From Acanthaster planci (Eukaryota; Echinodermata; Asteroidea; Valvatida; Acanthasteridae), in the NCBI RefSeq assembly GCF_001949145.1, contig NW_019091582.1:299496-347666 (forward strand): a stretch of DNA of 48,171 nucleotides, written 5' to 3'. Positions 34,097 through 44,924 of the stretch are shown here, in pieces. The notes beneath the pieces are model-generated. The model worked only from the letters and a program-made list of their open reading frames with translations, did no database searches and was not told where the DNA came from. The stretch's first letter is position 1. Each line of letters starts with the position of its first letter. A program made the translations under genes and the position numbers.

Positions 34097-34283
34097 TTGG
34101 GTAGTAGAGGTCCACTTGATTGCTAAAGCCAGCCAGGTTTTCGCCTTCCGCCTCTCCGTGACCTCCGGACTTTTTGCGGGCGTCAGCCGACGGATCATAC
34201 TCCACCAGCACCCCGAACAGCACCAGGAACACCACCTGCAGCACGAGCAGGAGCAAAGTCAACTTCCCACGAGTCCAGGCCAT
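34097..34283 (-). CDS. Rh-type ammonia/ammonium channel (RhBG/RhCG-like), exon 1 and start
   Basis: Rh glycoproteins are 12-helix trimeric channels in the plasma membrane that conduct NH3/NH4+ for excretion and acid-base balance. The ATG at 34283 opens MAWTRGKLTLLLLVLQVVFL, then VLFGVLVEYDPSADARKKSG; the MAW start, Leu/Val-rich first helix and VLFGVxVxYD end are characteristic. The remaining loop runs to VDLYYP before donor GTAAGT at 34096. Nine exons join in phase to 455 codons (34283 to 7140), against about 460-480 residues usual for the family; the last exon is missing. The gating and twin-His pore residues are intact, so the gene looks functional. The first extracellular loop has no Asn-X-Ser/Thr sequon, unlike vertebrate RhCG, which is glycosylated there. 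Assignment between RhBG, RhCG or an invertebrate pre-duplication Rh is not possible, so no symbol is given. Confidence 0.96.
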
Positions 34284-34631
34284 TTTCCTGAATAAGTTTA
34301 CCGTCGACAGCGGGGAATAAAGTCAAAATGTGAGACTACTTTTTTCTGACCGACTGATATTAGCTCACGGTGGACTAAATTTCTGTTGGAAAGGACTGAC
34401 GGCTGCACTATAATCGCACTGTACAAGCACTCTACCCCCGTCTAGCCGTAAGCGCTAATGGTCTTCCCCGCGGTCTTCGATTCCCGCGCTCGAGTGCTAA
34501 CAGTTGTGATCACCCAGAGGTGGTTTTATTTTCCACTTTCCACGCCTATATCTCTGCGTCAGACCAAAATATCACCTATCGACAACGCAGGTCTACACGA
34601 GTCATCGTTATCCTCGGTGTATTTACACTGA

Positions 34632-34708
34632 TCACGTGACTGAAACTTGGGGGCGGAGTCCGATCACATGACCGTGCTGATGGGTTAAATAGCATCCCAA
34701 GCTCCAAT
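34632..34708 (-). promoter_or_regulatory. Candidate promoter motif cluster upstream of the Rh gene
   Basis: Within 77 bases, 350-425 bases upstream of the Rh start codon, lie a palindromic E-box TCACGTGA (34632-34639), a GC box GGGGGCGG (34649-34656), a second E-box-like TCACATGAC (34664-34672) and CCAAT (34704-34708). Such E-boxes bind USF/MiT-TFE type factors in animals. No TATA box is obvious. Position and density support a promoter, but function is inferred. Confidence 0.35.
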
Positions 34709-35648
34709 AGGCCTACGTTATTGTGAAGTGTTTGTTTTTTTTTCTCCTTTTTCTTTTCGGCTATACAGCTCTTGGCTTTAATTGCGCAGGGCACTTGAAC
34801 TGCACTGTTCACACGCAATGGAATAATTTCGCGCACAGCCATGCTAACACACACTCCAGGTGTATTCCTCTATGTGTAAAGTTACATCTAAATGTTGATG
34901 TAAAATGAGTTAATGCGGGCCCGTCGGAAGGTATAAAAAAAAGTGGGGGGCACCAGTGTTTTCCATCCTTAGGTGATCAATTTTTGCAAAGCCACGGCGT
35001 GAGGTTAAAATTAATTTTGGATTCTAGATGCTCTCTGGTGCAATCTTGGGGACTTTTCGGGCCACTTGCTTCTGTAATTTGGCGCCAAATCTGCCTCCAT
35101 TTACACAGTGAAACAATGGCAAGAATTTTCAGTAAAACCATAGAGCCAATGTATTCAGATATTGCCCGGCATCTTGTTTTGCACCATGCATCCTAATCAT
35201 GCATGCCTTCAATGTGGTCCAACAAGCGTCACTACCGGACCAACGTTCCGTGGGCATGGTGAAATTGGCCCCTTCGGAAGTTAAGACGGGACAATCCCCT
35301 AGGGGTGCAGTGTCCCAATTCAAGGAAAATTCTCCGCCAGGCCGAGGCGCACAAAAAGTACCCCCAGAGATTGTTTCGAAAAGAGGGGTCTGTTTGGGCC
35401 AAGAAATGGTGGAATTGTGTCAGTATAGCCCATGATCATCTCTGTAGATTCAGGGACACCCATCTGGGGGCAAAGCAGACAAAAATGGGATTGAAAATTA
35501 GTCAGACGAGCCCCAAGAAGGTGAGGGATGTCATTTAAAAAATGGCCGCTGGGAAGGCTTGGCAACATTCACTTTTTGGGGGGTGAGTTTGTTTTGGGCG
35601 GATAATTTAAAAATTCACTGGTTAACCTACTACAAATTGAAAATCAAA

Positions 35649-35777
35649 NNNNNNNNNNNNNNNNNNNNNNNNNNNNNNNNNNNNNNNNNNNNNNNNNNNN
35701 NNNNNNNNNNNNNNNNNNNNNNNNNNNNNNNNNNNNNNNNNNNNNNNNNNNNNNNNNNNNNNNNNNNNNNNNNNNNN
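35649..35777. other. Assembly gap (129 N)
   Basis: This is a run of N only. The open frame crossing it at 35559-35903 is an artefact. Confidence 1.
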
Positions 35778-36874
35778 GCGGCGCAACCACCTATACCAGG
35801 CTACCAGTCAGGGTTGCCGCGTTCGCGTGAGCTTACTCGTGTTATCCCAGGGCTCATGCGGGGCCGGGGAGTACGCGTATTTGCGTATACTGTCTCCGGA
35901 TAATGCGCACGCGCCCTATCAACAACTAACAGTAGCCGCTCGAACGCACCATGGGTTCACAACGTTTACAAGAACATGACGTGAGGTCCAAGACGAGAAA
36001 AGATGGCGGATGATAAAGACAAAACAGGCGTAAAGGGCGCCTTTCCATAAAGTGTGTCTTTCCAAACGTTTTGAACACTAGACTTTTGTGAACAAACTTA
36101 GAAAATTTGCAGTGTAAATATCGTGCTTTTATTTTTTTCGCGTCTCAAAAAAGGGGGGCCGTGCCCCCCCCCCCGTTCCAGTGGTCATGGTTTATGGTGC
36201 CCTGTAGGGTACCAGGGCAAGTACCCAACAAAGTACTCATCTTTGTGGAGTACTTTAACGGTGCCCTATACAAGAACTGCATAAAATAGATTTGAGGAAT
36301 TTATTGGCCAAGAAGAACTACCAAGGTATGCTTGTTGTTACACATTGAAGTATTTTACATAAAGGACATTTGGTCGAAATATCAACCAAGGAAAGAAACA
36401 CTGGTTCAAATGGGAGCGATTTGGAAACCACACTTCACACAATAATAACCCACTAAAATTAATGTATCCACGTCAGCTCAGTTTTTTAAAAAGGACTTTG
36501 CGATGGGATTTTTAATGTTATACATGTGCATGTACTAGACACTGAAACTTTTTAATGGGGGCGCTGTTCAAAGCAGACATTGCTCAGCAATTCATCATTA
36601 GCACGCTGCCGCCATAGTCATACAAAGCCTCGATCTGACAGCTTTACACAATCCATAATAAAGCCGGTTCAGTGATTCCTTTGTATAACGTTGCTATGTA
36701 ATTTTCCGCGTGCGCGTCAGTTCTTACACCACGCAATTGGACAAAGCATTCTGACGCGATGTGCAAGCTGCCAGTTCGATCAGGCTCTGGCCGTGTCCGA
36801 AACGGGCTTCCAGAGCTACGGCTAGGTCTATTGTCTACGCGTCCCCACGCATTTCTAACAGTGAAGACCTCGAC

Positions 36875-37103
36875 CCTTTTCCAATACTCGACTTGGGCTC
36901 CGTCTCAGGCTCCGTTTCCAAAACCAATCCCCGATTGTGGGCCTGAAACGTATGAATTAAATTTGATTACTGCAATTTCTGGCTCTCTCACATCTTATTT
37001 GATGTTTTGTGGCACTATTAAACTAATTTCTGCGCTTACAGCTTTAACGTCGGCTAGTTAAAAAACAATTGAAGACGGAGCCGAATTGAGTATTGGAAAA
37101 CGG
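36875..37103. mobile_element. Inverted-repeat element (~230 bp core)
   Basis: The arm at 36875-36905 (CCTTTTCCAATACTCGACTT then GGGCTCCGTCT) is matched by the complement of 37073-37103 (CGTTTTCCAATACTCAATTC then GGCTCCGTCT). Weaker similarity seems to extend outward on both sides. No protein is encoded; the frames at 36759-37061 are by-products. It is a likely MITE of unknown superfamily. Confidence 0.6.
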
Positions 37104-38009
37104 CCCTAGCTCTAGACACGAGATTCGAATGCGCATGCCGGTGGCGGTAGCAAAAGAGCGAATAGAGGGCGCTCTTCACAAATCTCCATGAACAGCTCTG
37201 GGTTGAGCATTGATTATGTCGTTCGATGCGACATTGATTTGGCAAAAGGCACTGAATTAATATGTTTTCGTACAAAGGTGCACTTATAGGGAGAGAAAAA
37301 GGCTCTTGTTACAAAATGGTGGGCACAAATACCCCCTAACCACGGGTCCCCTTCTCCAAACCCCGATGCTAAGCTATCGGTACAGCAGGTTGAGCTCGTT
37401 TTTGTAAGCAAATATACTGTGTCTAGGTTAAAGTTCAGATGTCTATGGCCGATGCATATTCGCATGGCACAGCGACAGCAGAGGCAAAATGAAATCAAAA
37501 AGGTGGCACTGCACAGGCTGGTCGTCAGAAGGAAAAGCGAACTTGAAAAAGATCAGTAAACCCGGTTGTTTCAAGTCCCCGGGCCTGTTAGCGATGCCCT
37601 GAAAACGTCGCGTTGGTTGCGGAGGGACGGTTAGCCAGCTTGACTCGAATAGCAGACTGCCAAACACGAGCTTTACTGTAAAGTGCGTTTCTATGCCTCG
37701 CATTGCCGCTTATTCTTCAAAGAAGCAATAATTCCACTCCAAAGCTAGCCTATTCTCAACATGGTGTGCTTCGTATAATCGTGTGCCAATTGATAATTAT
37801 GGACGACTACAAAAAGCACGGAATACAGTAGGCTTCGGCAAACCTCCTTGTACTTACTTGTGAAAGTCATTGCGTCTGCCGTGATGAATGTCAAGAGAAA
37901 AACAAAACTCCGCAATATGAACCATTAGTGTTCAGGGCATTAGTTTTCTGGGGTATCGGCTAAGAAAATGCAAGAAAATGCCAATCCTAATGCGCGAAAG
38001 TTGTCAACC

Positions 38010-38096
38010 AAATGCGCCCCGTTTGGAAAGGATCGACAGTTTTCGCGCATTGTGATTGGCCAACGCGTCGCAAAGTCTTGAAGGCGCACTTTTGTC
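38010..38096. mobile_element. Fragment related to the 22404-22539 MITE
   Basis: GGAAAGGATCGACAG, TTCGCGCATTGTGATTGG, CCAACGCGTCGCAAAGTCTT and GGCGCACTTTTGT follow in the same order as the complement of 22404-22539. Only one terminal repeat is recognisable, so the copy is truncated or diverged. Confidence 0.65.
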
Positions 38097-41000
38097 TCCC
38101 CAGTGATTGTCTGCAGCCGAGCCGGAATCCCCCCCCCATGTATTTTCTTTTCGATATCGCCGCGGTGCGGTTTTTTTTTTTTTTTACGGAAGCCGAGCCT
38201 CTACGGAGTTTTTAGAGTAACTCTTTGCGGTCATTTTGACACCAATTTGCGAAAAGCGCCCGTGTGATTTCCGAGACAGGTGAGCTAAAATTGTACACGT
38301 TTCCAATATGATTCTCAATGCACACGGGCTGGCAGGCGTGTAGCCTTGAACTTCAAATGACTGTAACGTTGATGGAGTTCAAACTTTACAGTTGTAATGG
38401 TAAGGAAAGGGGTGTCCTTACATGCATGCCTTAACCTAGTTTCAAAACAAAATCGAGCGTGGCACAGCCCAGTTGTTGGTGGGCGGAATCCACCCCACCC
38501 ACCCCCCCGGCTGTGAATGGGCCAAAATAACCCAGCGCTTTGAAGGATATACGATGTCATGGGGACAAAATAATGTCCAGTTTGAGACGAACTTGAGGTG
38601 CAATCGAAAACTAAAGAGAGGGTGATTTTCTGCAATATTTGGCCGCCCATAATCATTGTAGGCATTAAGATTGAGAGTGGTCTGCATTCATCATAGTGTA
38701 AGCGTTGTATGGATCTAGCTATAGCTCTTCATCTCTTCGGTTTGAAAAGCCAAGTCCCACTATATCGATCGTTTTAGCGTCTCGAGTCAATACTACTCCC
38801 AAAACTAAACTTTATATACATGTACTTAAGCGAGACAAATCCTACCTGTTTGGTCTGGGTGAGACTCCGTTGCGGAGCGGCTGAAAGGAGCTTGCCTGGT
38901 CGCTTACTGAACGCTGTAATTATAATGTACCAGCAACAAAAAATATGGGGGGACCAGTAAATTGTCAACATCTACGGAGGTACAATCAACCAATCAATCC
39001 TTCCACAAACCCTCAGATTGTGTTGCTTTAAACCAGTACTGCCGTATACATAAATATTATACATAATTAGTTTAACTTCTCTTCTGAACAAAACTCTCTG
39101 GTTCATCAAACTGAGTGATAAAGACATGATGGAAAAGGTCACAGATCAGAAAGAAATTTTGAAAGTTTTCTCTCTGAAAAAAAAATTGAAAACCGTCAAT
39201 CAAAATGGGCCAGATGGAAAAATTTAGAGTTTTCTTTCTGACAGACAAATTACAATCAAAACCCCGTCTGAAAAATTGATCCTGCGTCCTCAACAAATAA
39301 TTACAGACCGTAAAACGTGATGGGGTTTTATCTTCCAGTATATATACAGGCGCTGTTGGTTCCAAACAAAAACTGTAGCGTGCGTGCCTTGAATGTCCCC
39401 GACAAATATTTTGCTGGTATCGCTACTGTACAGTTACGTCTATGCATCACCCGTACCATAGAGCCAGCGCGATGACCGCTCTGAGGCAATGATAAAACAA
39501 ATTATTGGTTGTCTTTTTCCGCGAAAACAAAACACATTTTATCCCTACACAGCTGGATCACTGGATCGTATGACAATTACAAGAATACTTGTTAACTCAG
39601 GCAATTCAAAATTTTAGTAAACCACATTTTTTTAAACAGCAAAATCGGTCGGCGTAACAAGCAATGGCCAGTTGGAATACATGAGTTTATATTGGGAAAT
39701 ACTTGAATTAAAATCTGGAACCCCATTGGATCGGCATATAACAAAACTGCTTGGGACCATTTTCCCCTCAAACTACGAAACATGCCCTTAACTGAAATGC
39801 TAGGAGTAGCGTTCAAATCTTGGCAAAGGATGTCATAATATTAAGCAGGCAATCACTACCTATCCAGGTTCGATTCGGGGATTTTTTTTCTGAAAACCCT
39901 CAACCACTTTTTTTTCATTCGTGGAAGAATCCTCGCCCGATCCCCCTCTTAAAGAAAAGGTGGCGTCATTTTTTTTCCTTTAAAATAAAAAAAATAATGA
40001 TATGTCGATCTCCGTGAAGCAACTTCAAGTTACCCGAGAACGGACGACATAATTAATGCCGGACATGCTGATACAGTCACCATGGATATAGTCGCCATGG
40101 ATCAGTCTGAAACTTTTATACTGGAGGTACTTCTTTATGACTGCCAAACAAAGTTGCGATAAAATTATCACGAATAAATTGTATAAATTAATACAGGTTA
40201 GATCTCTCGCCATGAATTCAAGCTTACCTCCGTCATTGTAAGTCCTTTGCAGCGTTGGTGACAACACAGTGCACTTGTGTCAGTAATACCTGGCGTCTAC
40301 GTATATTACTAAGGGTCTTCGGTACAAGTCTGCACGCCGCGCACAAGTGTCTTCATGCTATTATTTTATGAATACCAAACAGCTACATGTGCAAAGTAAG
40401 CGTACATTGCAGTACACCTGTACGATGATTGTACACCAGGCACTATGGTTGCAGAGAAAAGTTAGGCAGCACGTGTGTGTGGTTTACAGCCGTTTTATCA
40501 TTCATGGTAATTGCAATCAATGAACAAGCTTAAGGCATCATGTTCACGGTTAGATCACGCGCCTGAAGCATGCAGGTACACGTACACCCACGGCCGAATG
40601 TAGGGCCACCACGTGTTTTATGATTCATGTATACATGTACAATGTACCTCGCCAGTCGTACATGACAAATCGACAGGTACCACTATCCGGTCCGGGACCC
40701 AGGCAATCTGTTTTCCTTTCCCCGTGCTCCAAACATATTTAAAATTCATTGGTTCCTCTCAACGTAGACGATTCCCTGATCTTTCCCCCTTTTTTTTATT
40801 ACACCTGATGTACTTTCCAATGGGAAAATGGTGTTACTGCCCGTCTTGGCAGGAGACTAGTTTTCACTCTTGCGGAGTCTTGGGCTTTGTGTCGGACTTT
40901 ACCTCTGAAAAACAAAATCCTCCAGAACCAAGACTATAGTCTTTAATCAAATCGAATTTCCCCAGCACTTTTCGTTTCAAAAGAAAAACAAACCAATTTT

Positions 41001-41113
41001 AAAAAAAAAAAATGCAGACGGGCTACTAGTAGACATCAGAGATTGTAGTAAGAATGTTTTGTAAATAAAATTAAATTTTTATCAACTCTTGAGGGCGCGC
41101 TTGAAGACCATTT

Positions 41114-41443
41114 TTACGAGGCTTTGTTTTTGAGAAAATCAACAGCGTCGTCGATGGTCAATCCAATACGGGCTTGGAATACGCTCTTGCGGATGTAAAT
41201 CTTTGCTTTGAATGCAGAGTAGCCAGCTGGAATGAGTTCTGTAAGATATTTTGCTTTTATGTGATGTGGTCTTGAGAATACACTGTATTTTGGATATTCG
41301 AAGAAGCCGGCTTTTGTCAATGTTTGTAACCAAATCTCAAAAGCCCATGCAGAATGTATTGTTGATTGTACATGTACATGTATGTACAATCTGACAATGT
41401 GCATGTACAGTGTGTACATGTACGTGTACCGGTACATGTACAC
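41114..41443 (-). other. Unassigned 110-codon frame with protein-like C-terminus
   Basis: The N-terminal third is a translation of TACATG repeats (YMYRYTYMYT) and is not real protein. From about 41345 downward it reads WLQTLTKAGFFEYPKYSVFS, then HIKAKYLTELIPAGYSAFKA and KIYIRKSVFQARIGLTIDDA, ending VDFLKNKAS at TAA. This part has normal residue mix and could be the 3' end of an exon or of an element protein. No family is recognised, and no clear acceptor precedes it. Confidence 0.25.
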
Positions 41444-41449
41444 GTACAG
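41412..41449. repeat. Near-perfect palindrome of TGTAC/ACATG words
   Basis: The sequence is centred on ACCGGT between 41430 and 41431. The 18-base arms pair with only two mismatches and consist of alternating GTACATG/GTACGTG. It lies in a longer TACATG-rich tract from about 41360. Confidence 0.75.
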
Positions 41450-41984
41450 TGATGGCGTTGACCTACCCTAACGTGGCGCACTTCGATTTTTCGCCTCTAG
41501 TGCTTTGTCGGAGTAATTTTTTTCCTCAGATTTCTTTAGAATTGAAATTTCATCAAACTCCCAATATTCTGCATGTTGTGATTCAAAAATCTTGCTGTAG
41601 TGTTATTCCCCAAGTAGGCCTAGGCTAAGCCTACAAAGTTCTGATGAAATTTGATTTTGGCTTGATTTTCTGCTTTTGTTCTAAGATGCAAAATGTGCTC
41701 AAAATGTACAATTTTTTAAACAAACTTGTTGCTAGGTAGGCCTACTGTAAGAGCCCAATCAGGTTCATCATTTCCACACTGACATATCTGATTGTCAGAT
41801 ATTAAAACATTCCAATGCGCTGTGTTTGTAAACTTTAAAAATAATATATGTTTTGAGTGTTGTGACTGTAGAATCCAATAATTTCTGACTCACTGGTAAT
41901 ACATTATTTTGCATTAAGAAAAAATGTGCTAATTTAATGGCTAATTTTTCCCTTGAATAAAACATCCTTGCAGTGCAACTGTTT

Positions 41985-42065
41985 TAAAGCAGTCCTTGAA
42001 AATGCACCTTCTTTGTTTCATTTAACCTTATCTTCAATTTTTTTTTCTTTTTGCTTAGAGCTATT
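41985..42065 (+). repeat. Dispersed element, copy d (partial)
   Basis: AAAATGCACCTTCTTTGTTT and CATTTAACCTTATCTTCAA match copy c (29380-29690) in order. Similarity is lost after the T-rich tract. Confidence 0.5.
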
Positions 42066-43306
42066 ACATGAAATATTGGACGAGGTACATATACATGTAC
42101 ATGTACCATATTTTTGCACCCCAGTTTGGGTTTATTATGTGGGTTAATGTCATGCAAAGTATTATATTCATGTGCAAAACTGTCACGTCAGCCAAGGGAG
42201 AGAATCACAGTGCTACACTGTACATGTACGTTTATTTCATCTCAAAACATACAGGAAAACCTCCTCATTTCCTACATGTACACGTGTATATTTTGCTGTC
42301 TTCAGTGCTTTTTGCCGTGGTGATTTTTTCGTTGTGTAAAATACATGTACATCTACTCTACATGGTGATTTAAAAGCCAAGGAGAAACCCTTTCTAAGAA
42401 GTGTCTTTCGTTAGAACATTTTATGTTGAAAATTTGAACAGGTGCATGCAAAGCACATCAACTGGAAAGAGTCTTTCCCGATAGGCATCAGGGTAACATT
42501 GCCATCAGTTGTCCCCGAAAAGAGAGGACAAATAAAGGGATGCTCTAGAAGCCCCACAGTCCGGTCCAAAGGCAGGGTTTCAATCATTTTGCCGGGGCTT
42601 GAAATTACGCGCAACTCTATACATGTTATGGGAAGTGGCTACAGCTACGGTACTTCCATAGACCTGTGTATAATTGCTAGCCACAGCCAAGTGATTTAAA
42701 CAGGGCCAGTTACACACATGCTTGAACAAACAAATTGGCCTTTGTGTTGGTCCCAAGGTTAGGACTGTCAGACTACCTATAAGTGCTATTCAGTGTAGAT
42801 CAGTGAATCAGTGTATTGATTATTCAGTCACATTTTTCTGTAATTAAATCAAAAACAACTTGGTTTCAAAGAAACGCTTCCCGTCAGAAGACGAGAGAGA
42901 CACATCAAAAACTTCTTTGACCAAAACTCTCAGACACCCTTGAACAAACACAGTTGAATGGTACCGTGACCGTCTACATGTACATGTATATGTACTTGTA
43001 GGAGTTGATGTCATGAAGTGGATAATGTTTGAAAGCAGTTCCCGCAGACAGACCACTGAAGGTTGTCTTTTATTGTTGATCAGAGTTTGTTTGAAAGCAA
43101 GTGGACATCTGCCATTCGATTGTTCAGATGGAGAACAAGTGAATGACTGATTGGTTGGCGAAATGAACTTAAAACTTGTGGGCCTACCCGAGGTAAGCCC
43201 CACCACTGCCAAGCAGTGACATCCCTTCTCTCAAACATAAACAGTGCCAGGATGTGCAGATCTCACCTGTGACCTCCCCTTTTCTACAAATTGCTTCCTT
43301 GTCCAG

Positions 43307-43498
43307 GACAATTTGTACACTGTCAAGATTGAGCCTCTCACCAGCGGGCCCGAGGTGGTGGTGATGGATTCAGAGCCCACCATGAGGCGGCTGGACCACC
43401 TCCCCAGGGAGGATGAGCAGAAGATGAGGTCCCACTATCTCCTGGCGGGGGGACAGGATGCCTCGTCCGCCACAGCAGGCGCACCATGTGGGACAGTG
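43307..43498 (+). CDS. BEN-domain protein gene, exon A (64 codons)
   Basis: The acceptor CCTTGTCCAG precedes GACAATTTGTACAC, and the exon ends GGGACAGTG before donor GTGAGA. The peptide starts DNLYTVKIEPLTSGPEVVVM, continues DSEPTMRRLDHLPREDEQKM, then RSHYLLAGGQDASSATAGA. KIEPLTSG resembles the context of a SUMO-type psi-K-x-E site (VKIE) common in transcription regulators. GC content jumps above the surrounding intron, as in the other exons here. Phase 0 at both ends; because it joins in phase to the next three exons it is assigned to one gene with them. Upstream exons and the start codon were not found. The ATG at 43244 lies before the acceptor and is intronic. Confidence 0.8.
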
Positions 43499-44755
43499 GT
43501 GAGAAGGTTCACCGTGAAATTCTGAACACATGATGGCAAACCCGTGTCCCTCTGTAGCAAGTGCTTTGGCACAAGTCTGTCCGTGACTCTGGGGCACATT
43601 GTGTGACAATCTTTCACATTTCTTGGTATCTGAGAGATTTCTTGACATATCACAAAGATTTCACATCGTATTTTCGTAAAACTTCTTTGTTGTGATCTGT
43701 GCTATTTATTTGAAGGTGAACTACTGTACATGTATGCACATGTACAATATATGATTTCCTTGTACACTGTATGTCACTGTACGTGTACTTGTATGGTATT
43801 TCAAAGTGTTGATCATACTTGTTACCATAACTTAAAGAAAGGTTGGCACTCATACATTTACAGTAGTAACCCTAGTCTTGACTCAAGACGTTCTATCGTG
43901 GCACAGACTTAAATTATCCACTGCCAGCTCCCTATTGGCAAGCACAGATCATACACATAGCTCTCTGCAGGTAGAGTCCACGAACCCGACCAACTTACGC
44001 AATGAGCTGCCTGTTGCCCAGTGTAATAATGGAACGAATGGAGCACTGGCTGACTTATATGTACCACACAAACCAGACTTACCCACGAACCGCTCCCTCC
44101 GAAGTGCTGTCGTGATTGGATGCACTGCCAGTGAAAGCCCTTTATTGGTGGTTTGTATGCATGCGCGCTGAACAAACATCCCAACAACTCCGTCTTGCAC
44201 CAAGACTATACATGTAGTAACTCGAGTTTAGGTTTCCACCAGCAATACAGTCAACAATTCAGGTACTCTTATTTCACAAAGGCAAGCTTATTTGGGATAC
44301 AACGTTCTGATGTCAAAGCAGCTCCAAGGTGGAGTCAGTCACCAGGTGCGGAACCCACTGACACAGTCGATAATCACACACACACACTCATGATAGAAGT
44401 GTGCAAACACCTTCAATCGTGGACTCCCTATTGTTCCTCTTTTGTTCATACTTAAACTTTTTCGGAAGACCTCCCTTATGTTTTGTACACATTTTTCAAC
44501 CTTGGACTTCTCGGCAACCGTGGACCCATTGTCCCCTTTTGTTATAGGTCCACGATTGAATATGAATACAAACTCACNATACACCCACATGTACATGTGC
44601 ACACATGTGTACGTACATTTCGATTATCCCAAATGATCCGTCAGCATGCTTCATGTTATCTATCTGGAATAGCAAAATGGTAGAGTGTGTTCAGTGACAC
44701 CTCAGAAACCCTGGAAAATTATCCAATGTGCCCCCAACATACTTTCTCTCAACAG
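43499..44755 (+). other. BEN gene intron A-B
   Basis: Donor GTGAGA and acceptor CTCAACAG bound the intron. It contains TGTACATG tracts (43720-43800), part of an intronic duplication (44297-44345 and 44629-44672) and the inserted CAAY-end element (44390-44580). The open frames here are not supported. Confidence 0.6.
44390..44580. mobile_element. Element with CAATCGTGGACC ends, copy 2
   Basis: The left end is CAATCGTGGACT (44414-44425) and the right end is the complement GGTCCACGATTG (44547-44558), with internal CAACCTTGGACT and CAACCGTGGACC. The interior shares CCCTATTGTTCCTCTTTTGT, CTTAAACTTTTTCGGAAGAC and TATGTTTTGTACACA with copy 1 at 30700-30900. The end motifs differ from copy 1 in the same way at several sites within the element. 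Confidence 0.75.
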
Positions 44756-44924
44756 CAGTTGAGAAACACTGTCGGCCAGCCGCAGATGGTTGACAACTCT
44801 TACGCCAATGGCATGCAAGCCCAGACTCAGCTGATGGAGAGGGTGAAGAACCTAGAGGCGGAGTTATCTCGGGCGAAACAGGAGATCGCTCAGTTGAAGG
44901 GGCTCAACACCATACTCCAAGAAG
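44756..44924 (+). CDS. BEN-domain protein gene, exon B (coiled coil)
   Basis: The acceptor TCTCTCAACAG precedes CAGTTGAGAAACACTG, and the exon ends CAAGAAG before donor GTAGCG. After a polar start (QLRNTVGQPQMVDNSYANGM) the peptide forms a clear coiled coil, LMERVKNLEAELSRAKQEIA then QLKGLNTILQE, with Leu/Ile at heptad spacing. Several animal BEN proteins carry a dimerising coiled coil ahead of the BEN domain, which fits this layout. An alternative acceptor three bases downstream would drop one Gln. The ATG of the open frame at 44687 is intronic. Phase 0 in, phase 1 out. Confidence 0.88.

Larger units (their letters stand above)
34284..43306. other. Region between the Rh start and the first recognised BEN-gene exon
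   Basis: The Rh 5' UTR and promoter must lie at its left edge. The unidentified 5' exons of the BEN gene may also lie here. Recognised contents are a motif cluster (34632-34708), a gap (35649-35777), an inverted-repeat element (36875-37103), a MITE fragment (38010-38096), a 110-codon minus-strand frame (41114-41443), a palindrome (41412-41449) and a repeat copy (41985-42065). The stretches 34730-35648, 35778-36860, 37110-38000, 38100-41100 and 42070-43300 show no supported gene; their short open frames have no family features. Confidence 0.5.

Noticed and set aside
35559-35903. 114-codon plus-strand frame
   Set aside because: It crosses the N gap at 35649-35777; neither real end is protein-like.
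36759-37061. 100-codon plus-strand frame
   Set aside because: It overlaps the inverted-repeat element and has no domain features.
42844-43212. 122-codon minus-strand frame upstream of BEN exon A
   Set aside because: It includes translated TGTACATG repeat (STYTCTC) and lacks family features.
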